A stretch of DNA of 64,000 nucleotides, taken from Daphnia carinata. Lineage: Eukaryota; Arthropoda; Branchiopoda; Diplostraca; Daphniidae. The notes under the pieces were generated by a model. That model ran no database searches and was not told where the DNA came from. It was given only the letters and a program-made list of their open reading frames with translations. Location of the stretch: assembly GCF_022539665.2 (NCBI RefSeq), contig NC_081337.1, positions 3,634,679 through 3,698,678 on the forward strand, read 5' to 3'. Shown here one piece after another: positions 58,196-64,000 of this stretch (the stretch's first letter is position 1; each line of letters starts with the position of its first letter). A program made the position numbers and the translations under genes.

Positions 58196-58236
58196 ATGTT
58201 CATATTCATATATATATATATATATATATATATACT
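58196..58236. repeat. (AT)n microsatellite
   Basis: CATATTCATATATAT-type start followed by an uninterrupted AT run of about 26 bases. Confidence 0.9.
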
Positions 58237-58341
58237 AGATGTGGAGCTGGAACTGGAACAAATCTGAACTACGTGTCACTTGATTTTTGCCCATTTTTTT
58301 TGTTTTTTTTTTGTTTTTTTTGTTTTGTTTTGTTTTAGTTT

Positions 58342-61300
58342 TCACACGTACTCGGATGGAACGCATGAAAGGGCCGGAGATTCACCTCCGCCAGCCGTGT
58401 CGTGAGGTGGCGTTTCATTTCCTGACGAACTGTTAGCCTGGTGATCGACCGCGTAGGCGTAGCGGCGCTGCGGACGCTGTTGCTGCCGCGACGGAAGCGG
58501 CGGCAAGGGCCGCTTGCACGAGCCGGAAGAGCCGTCGTCTCGCATGGAAGACGAGACACCGCCCCGCGAGAAGGCGGCCGACAACAGCTGATGATGGTGA
58601 GCAGCAGCAGCAGCAGAAGCGGCTGATGCTGATGCTGCGGAAGCGGACACGTCGTCCGCTAGATAATGCAAAACGGGCACAGTTTGCTGATTATCGGGGA
58701 TGACCTGGAGGGCGACTGGCATCAGATCGCGGGCTCTGATCATCTGCTGCTCTTGCAAGCTGCGCGAATGCTGATGATGGTGGTGCAGATGATGGTGGTG
58801 GTGGCAGCAGTGCTGGTGAGGCGGCAAACTGTGCGAAGATCCGTGACTTTCGCTGCCGACTCGCGGGCGAGGCCGGCACTGTTGGCTTCCGCCGGCCCAC
58901 TGCATCAGCTGTTGATGGTGCAACGAGCCGCTTCGATCCGAGTGAGATAAATCCGAATAATAGGCGCTACTGGGCGTCGATGCGCTGCAATTACTGCTGA
59001 CGGCGTCGTGTTCCATGAGGATGACGCCGCGTTCCAGCGCGTAGCCGGCGTTCTCGTAGGTGCCGTCGCTCAACAGCCTGCGCAAGTGCAGCGTTGCCGC
59101 CAACGAGGACGTTTGCGGCTGTTGCGGGTGGGGCGGATGAGGGGGCGGCGGCATCATGACGTGGTGCGGCTCGCGGATCTCAGAGTACGTGTTCAGGTGG
59201 TAGATGGGCGACGGCCTGTGCACCGTCGATCCGGCAACGCTGTTCAGTTCGGCGTAGACGGCGCTAATGTCGTCCGATTCATCCGCACCGTACGGATGTT
59301 GGCAGTAATCCGAATCGTTGCATCCCGAGCCCGTCATCTTCCGCCAGAGTTTCACCCTCCATCCGGTGGCCGTTTCGGACGGCTTGGTTTTGGCCGTCTG
59401 CTTTTGCAGCTGCTGCATCGGATGCGGCTGGCCGGCAGAGTCCGTCACGACGTTCATCGTCGGCGTTTCCAATCGCGGGCGGCCGAGCGTCGACGTCATC
59501 GTGCCGTTCGTTTCGGCCGGCTGTCTGGCCGTGTAACTCTTCGGCATCGTTTCCATGCCGCTCAGTTCGCTAGCGTTCGATTGGACGACGCCCTCCTTAC
59601 CTTCGCCCACCATGTAACCAACCGGAAGCGTTGGGCAGGATCCTTTAAATAAATAAATTTTTAAAAAAATTTTGTTATTTGAATTCAAGAAAGTGTTCCA
59701 TCAAGATAAATGTCTCAAACGGAATCAATCTCACCTCCTCGTGGTAGAACCTTGAACCTGGATCAATCCGGACGACAATAAAAAAGAGAAGACGGCCAGA
59801 ACATAACAAGAAAAAAAAAAAAAAATAAAATAAAATAAGGAATTAGTTTTTTATTTAAACGGATCAGGGAGACAGTGGCTTAACATTTCTAAGAGGGGGG
59901 GGGGGGAGAGGTTTTCATATTTTTCAACTCTACATGTGTGTGTGCGTAGGTTTTCATTCACATTGTACATAAGCTGCGAGACGCTGTGTCCGGATTATCA
60001 TTCCGAATTACAATGAAATGATGGGACGGCCTTTTTTTTTTTTTCGGATTAGAAGGGGGGGGGGGGGACGCAAAACTGACAAGCGGACGTTATGTTGGCC
60101 ATCATTCGCAGGGACAAAAAGAAAAGTCGACAAAGAACGTATAGTCCTCCAGAATTTCATTTTTCTATAAACACCAGAGAGCTTCTTACGTGTCTGATCA
60201 ATTGCTCTTAAACGTACACCAAGATCCTGAAAGAATAACGACGTGCGTGTACACACAGGTTGGTACATTTGAATAATTAAAAAAAAAAAAAAAAAAAAAA
60301 ATAGAGAATCATTTCTAAATCAATAAAGTTCAACAAGACTCTATGTTTATAGCCGCCCCATTCGAAAAACACGTCCAATCGTTGTGTATAGAACTGACAT
60401 CCGGCGCGCATCGACATCTAATAACCGCCCACGCTCACGCGTCACGACTCGTTGGCTACACAACATTCGTGTCAGTTGGATGGAATTAAACAAAAAGAAT
60501 AAAGAAAAAAGGGGTTATATATATACATACTCCTTTGGGGGTCACTGCACGTAGCGAGGTACGCATTAACGTCATCATATCCCCTTGATACAAATACGGC
60601 AGGGCACACAGAGAGAGAGAGAGAGAACATAGGCGGAGGGAGAGAGATTAAAACAGGATGTTCATTGATGGGCACAGCGGTGACCTCTTCCCGTACGTAT
60701 ATAGAAGGAGACATGTAAAGGTTAACAATACCAGGCCGGGAATGGATAACAAGAATGGGCTCTCACTACTTTTGTTTTCCACGTTTGTCCCTCATCCCTC
60801 CCCCCCCCCTTACTTTCCCTTCATATTATGTAGGCACAAACTGTAATGGGATTGATATGGCGTGATGTAGGCCTATATACAGCGTCCCCCTAATGCGTGC
60901 GCTATTAGGGGCTTGGACGAGGGCCCCGAAATAGATTGGACCCACGTTTTTCGATATGAGAATTAAGAATAATAATTTAAAAAAAAAGACAACTGAAATT
61001 GGCTTTTTTTTTTTTTCTTGATGTCCGAGTTGCTTTGCTAATGACCGTAGCTCACACGAGGTCGTTTTGATTCGAAGGGCTTGGACGTGAGGGAGAACGA
61101 GTAACAAGCCTCGTTGTTATTCTAATGTAACGTCAACAATTTCACGAAGCCGTTTTTCATTGGGTAACGCTAAATTCTGAAAAGCCATTGCAACTGCACT
61201 CATTGTCATTCATTTTCTTTGGCTTATTTGATTCCCCCCCCTCCCCCTTTTTTTTTTTTAAACTTATTTTCGTTTGCTGATCTATTCAGACAACGCCATT

Positions 61301-63911
61301 TTCGCTCGGCGCATAAGAGACATGATGAAATCGGACCGCACCCCTTTTTTTTTCTTTTTTGTGATTGCTATAGTTTCACAACAAGACACGCGTCTCAGCT
61401 GCCATGTCGTACATTTCCACGCACGAGAAATAGAAAAAAAAAAAAAAAAAAAAGGGCAAGACAGCCGGAATGAGCTTTTGCCTTCATCAAATTGCATAGA
61501 GCGGGATTATTAGTCCTCCCGTTTCGTGTAGCCGCATCTAACAAAAGAGGAAAATAAACGAGGCTCGTGCACAGCGGAATAATATGTAAAATAACAAGGG
61601 ATCCAGCTCAAAAGGATGTGTGTGTAAAACAACGTTAACGCTCTGCTTGGGCTGATGATGATCGACTCGGAAGTCGTGAATTTCTGAACTGCAACAAAGG
61701 GGGGAAAAATAAAACAAAACAAAAAAAAAAATGGGATGCCACAAAATAACGAACCGGACACACGATTATTTTTTTCGTTGTGTTCTTTTTTTTTTTTTTT
61801 TTTTAGGCAATCAAACGAGTTTTTTTTGGGGTTAGGCGTGAGAGCCGTTTCGGTGACGTGCCGATTGAGGGGCGCGTTTCGTCTTTTTCAAACAGCCGCC
61901 GACAATTTCTCGGCCCGCAAATGATTCAAACCCCGCCCATTGATTGGATTTCTCAGAAAATTGACTCTGTTTGTTTTTTTTTTTTTTTAATACGCATTTC
62001 CGAGGCAAAAAAGAACAAGATCAAAAGAGAAGGAAACAAAATTTAGATTGATCCAGCATTCACCTTTTCAAACAGGGCCCAATCTTTAATGAATAAACAA
62101 ACGCACTTATTCTCTTTCGTTCCAATCACGTCAGAGTAACATCTGTTTTGACTCGTGTTTTTTTTTGTTTTTTTTTTTCTATTTACGTGTGTCTGAAAAG
62201 CATTTCTATAAGAATACGAAAATGAAAAAAAAAAATAAATAAATAAAAAGAAACACTTACCGGCGGCATTTGAGGGCGGTGATCATCAGGACGGCGCCCA
62301 ACATGGCAGAGACGAGCGCCACGACGACGAGCATCGGCACCCAGGTATTCTCGCTGCTCAATTCTGCATAGAGGTTTCAATGTCGCCACAGCAATTCATA
62401 TAAACAAATAAAAAGAAGAGAAATTAAAATGACTGCCTTTAAAAAAAAAAATAAATAAATAAATAAAAAATAAAAAATGCATTTTTTCTTTTTCAAAATA
62501 TACAATTCCTCTATATTTAGTGTGTTATCTTGAGTGATCGCTTCATCCGCAACGACGAGAGGGAATACATTATCCTCGCCAACGAAAAAGAAAAAAAAAA
62601 CAAGACAAAATCAAAACAAAAAAATTTCTATTGGGGGTCCAATGTCGCCGGTGACATCCGTTTATGACCTACCCATCTTTTCTGTCCCGACTTAACAATA
62701 AAAAAAAAAAAAAATACACAGGTTAAAAAGGAAAAGAGAGACAGAAAAAAAAAAAGAGCAAAAACCCATATAATATTAGTGACGTCCATCAAAACATTTT
62801 TTTTTTTGAAAGGCAAAAAAAAAAAAAAAAAAAAAAAAAAAAGAAAATGTAATTCTTTTTGGCGATCGTATCCAATTCGAGGCAAAAGATCTTCACATTT
62901 CTTTTTTTTTTCTTCTTCTTCTATTAAAGTTGCGCACACACGATTTTCAATGGCTCATAAAAAAAAAAATAGATAAATAAAGAAATGAAAAAGAAAATGA
63001 AATGCATTGACAAGAGGTGCGTTTGAAAAAAAAAAAAAAAAAACGCAGCAGGAGTAGCCGAAGCGCCCACCTTTCAAAAATCTATAACTGAAGTTGATCA
63101 AGGGACCTTTTTTTTTTTTTTTTTTTTCAAAAAATTGCTTCGACGACAACACAACACCATGTCCTCAAAAGGTGGGTGCATGACAAAGAACGGGGGGGGG
63201 GGGAGAACAAATAGAACCCGATAGCAATTCACCTTCAACGTACATACATTTAAAGGTTGAATAAAGTTATTGAAAGAAAAAGGGGTGGCAACATGGAGAT
63301 GGCATTAGTACCAGATGAAAAGAAGCCTCTCGTAAACAAGAAACTTCTATTTCATTTGTGTGTGTGTGTTCGTAAACAGGAAAAAAGAAAAAGGAGGGTT
63401 CGAACAACAAGTGAACACTTCCACACTGGCAGGCGAATCAATAAAAAGAAAAGAAGGTAGGCTTGTCTAACTCATCAATAGACTTGTTTACTCTCTCTCT
63501 CTCTCTCTCTCCCGGACCAATCGTGTTTCACTCCCCTTTCAATCATGTTTTTGAAAAAAAAAAAAAAAAAAAAGAAGAGAGGCCTAGAAATGAATAGAGA
63601 AATAGGGGAGGACATAGTACTTTTATATTGACACTAACAAGAAAATAAATCGTCTATAAATAGAGAGAACGAAAAGCTTTTGGAATAGAAGAACGGCACA
63701 CGGTAGAACGTTCGAAAACAAAATTTAAAGAAAAAAAGCCTTTTTTTTTCCGACTACAAACGTGGGGTGATTGAAGAGACGACGTTTAATGCAATTACCG
63801 GTGCCGAGTTGTTTCCCGCTGTGCGACCAGCTGCTGTTTTTATTGCGATCTGTCATGAAGTACTCCCCCCCTTTGCGCTCTCTTACCCATTTAAAAAATA
63901 AACCAGGGCCA
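58342..63911 (-). CDS. 3' part of a single-pass type I receptor gene with long cytoplasmic tail
   Basis: Minus-strand exons in transcript order: candidate ectodomain exon 63799-63911, TM exon 62261-62363, microexon 59735-59757 (23 nt), and last exon 58342-59642; phases agree at every junction (1, 2, 1). The TM exon encodes TWVPMLVVVALVSAMLGAVL and then a basic stop-transfer end KCRR. The tail, about 445 residues, is rich in Pro, Gln, Ser and His (a run of His near 58780-58800) and has Tyr motifs YAEL, YSEI, YSDL and YENAGY. It ends in PSEYV, a PDZ-ligand-like C-terminus. This is the layout of a neuronal or cell-adhesion receptor (immunoglobulin- or LRR-type axon guidance families), but the ectodomain lies outside the window and I do not name it. 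The 63799 exon (G-E-Y-F-M, N-S-S sequon) is the least certain part. Confidence 0.72.
59735..59757 (-). other. 23-nt microexon of the receptor gene
   Basis: Flanked by CAG on its 5' side and GTGAG on its 3' side in transcript sense. It enters in phase 2 and leaves in phase 1, adding FKVLPRG between KCRR and GSCPTLP. Only with this exon does the TM exon (leaving in phase 2) join the tail exon (entering in phase 1) in frame. Confidence 0.65.
59758..62260 (-). other. Large intron of the receptor gene
   Basis: About 2.5 kb with homopolymer runs, including G runs at 59887-59898 and 60056-60068. It contains a 37-nt segment (60190-60226) with strong splice signals, described among the findings. Confidence 0.55.
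62364..63798 (-). other. Intron of the receptor gene
   Basis: About 1.4 kb of A/T-rich sequence with long A runs (62816-62842), a G run at 63191-63202 and (TC)n at 63490-63510. No exon recognised. Confidence 0.5.
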
Positions 63912-63935
63912 CTATTGGATTGCTAATCAAATTTC

Positions 63936-63939
<4 letters not shown>

Positions 63940-63969
<30 letters not shown>
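63940..63969 (+). repeat. (CT)n microsatellite
   Basis: CTCTCT repeat of about 29 bases near the window end. Confidence 0.9.
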
Positions 63970-63971
<2 letters not shown>

Positions 63972-64000
63972 AAAAAAGAAATCACAATAAAAAAGAAAAG

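Larger units (their letters stand above)
52023..58341. other. Low-complexity intergenic region downstream of the receptor gene
   Basis: Over 6 kb of AT-rich DNA packed with A/T runs and microsatellites: (TG)n near 52768, (GA)n at 55337-55363, (GAAA)n at 55860-55885, (GA)n at 57240-57262, (AC)n at 58008-58045 and (AT)n near 58208-58234. A poly-G/poly-C foldback lies at 56997-57026 and a perfect 10-bp-arm hairpin GTGCGCCATC/GATGGCGCAC at 53589-53612. No gene recognised. Confidence 0.6.

Noticed and set aside
59008-59652. A 214-codon open frame on the + strand
   Set aside because: It lies exactly antisense to the receptor tail exon and is rich in Arg/Gly/Val from GC-rich codons read backwards. 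It is a shadow of the minus-strand gene.
52340-63530. CRISPR array or other spaced direct repeat system
   Set aside because: The repeats here are microsatellites and homopolymers; no regularly spaced repeat with unique spacers was seen, and the genome is eukaryotic.

Overview
The window looks like nuclear DNA of a branchiopod crustacean, most probably a Daphnia-type water flea. The reasons are many compact multi-exon genes with GT-AG introns of about 55-75 nt, arthropod-type gene families (Methuselah-like GPCR, GLIS/lame duck-type zinc finger), an intact miR-100/let-7/miR-125 cluster, and AT-rich spacers full of homopolymers and microsatellites. Species assignment is an inference. Gene models were spliced by eye: exon phases were checked, but single-base errors are possible.

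Layout. 0-21.5 kb is gene-dense and all on the + strand: a GLIS-type zinc-finger factor, a Methuselah-like GPCR with an enlarged ectodomain, an F-box protein, a small four-pass membrane protein, a methyltransferase-like protein, and a USP2-type deubiquitinase. The last has a second, internal first exon that would give a short isoform. 21.7-38.2 kb has no convincing protein gene. It holds the let-7-Complex (mir-100, let-7, mir-125, + strand) in a large non-coding locus, with repeated CTCF-like GCCATCTAG / TAGRTGGCGC motifs. The let-7 precursor has an exceptionally long terminal loop.

38.3-44.4 kb is a compact housekeeping block: LLPH (+), CLPTM1 (-), POLR3F (+) and TBCB (-), arranged as two convergent pairs with about 100 bp between stop codons and a shared 0.6 kb spacer between CLPTM1 and POLR3F.

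44.6-49.5 kb is a large inverted duplication: two near-identical arms of about 2.1 kb around a 0.57 kb spacer. Each arm carries the same coiled-coil-type gene and a run of strong hairpins; the spacer carries three degenerate tRNA-like units. It is followed at 49.6-50.7 kb by a foldback region built from a TAAGCCCGAC-type unit. 50.7-58.3 kb is low-complexity DNA with no confident gene. 58.3-64 kb holds the 3' part of a minus-strand single-pass receptor gene: a candidate ectodomain exon, a transmembrane exon, a 23-nt microexon, and a long cytoplasmic tail ending in a PDZ-ligand-like SEYV.

The genes do not form one pathway. The most notable items are the let-7-Complex with its long-loop let-7 and CTCF-like surroundings, the inverted duplication, and the alternative USP2 promoter.
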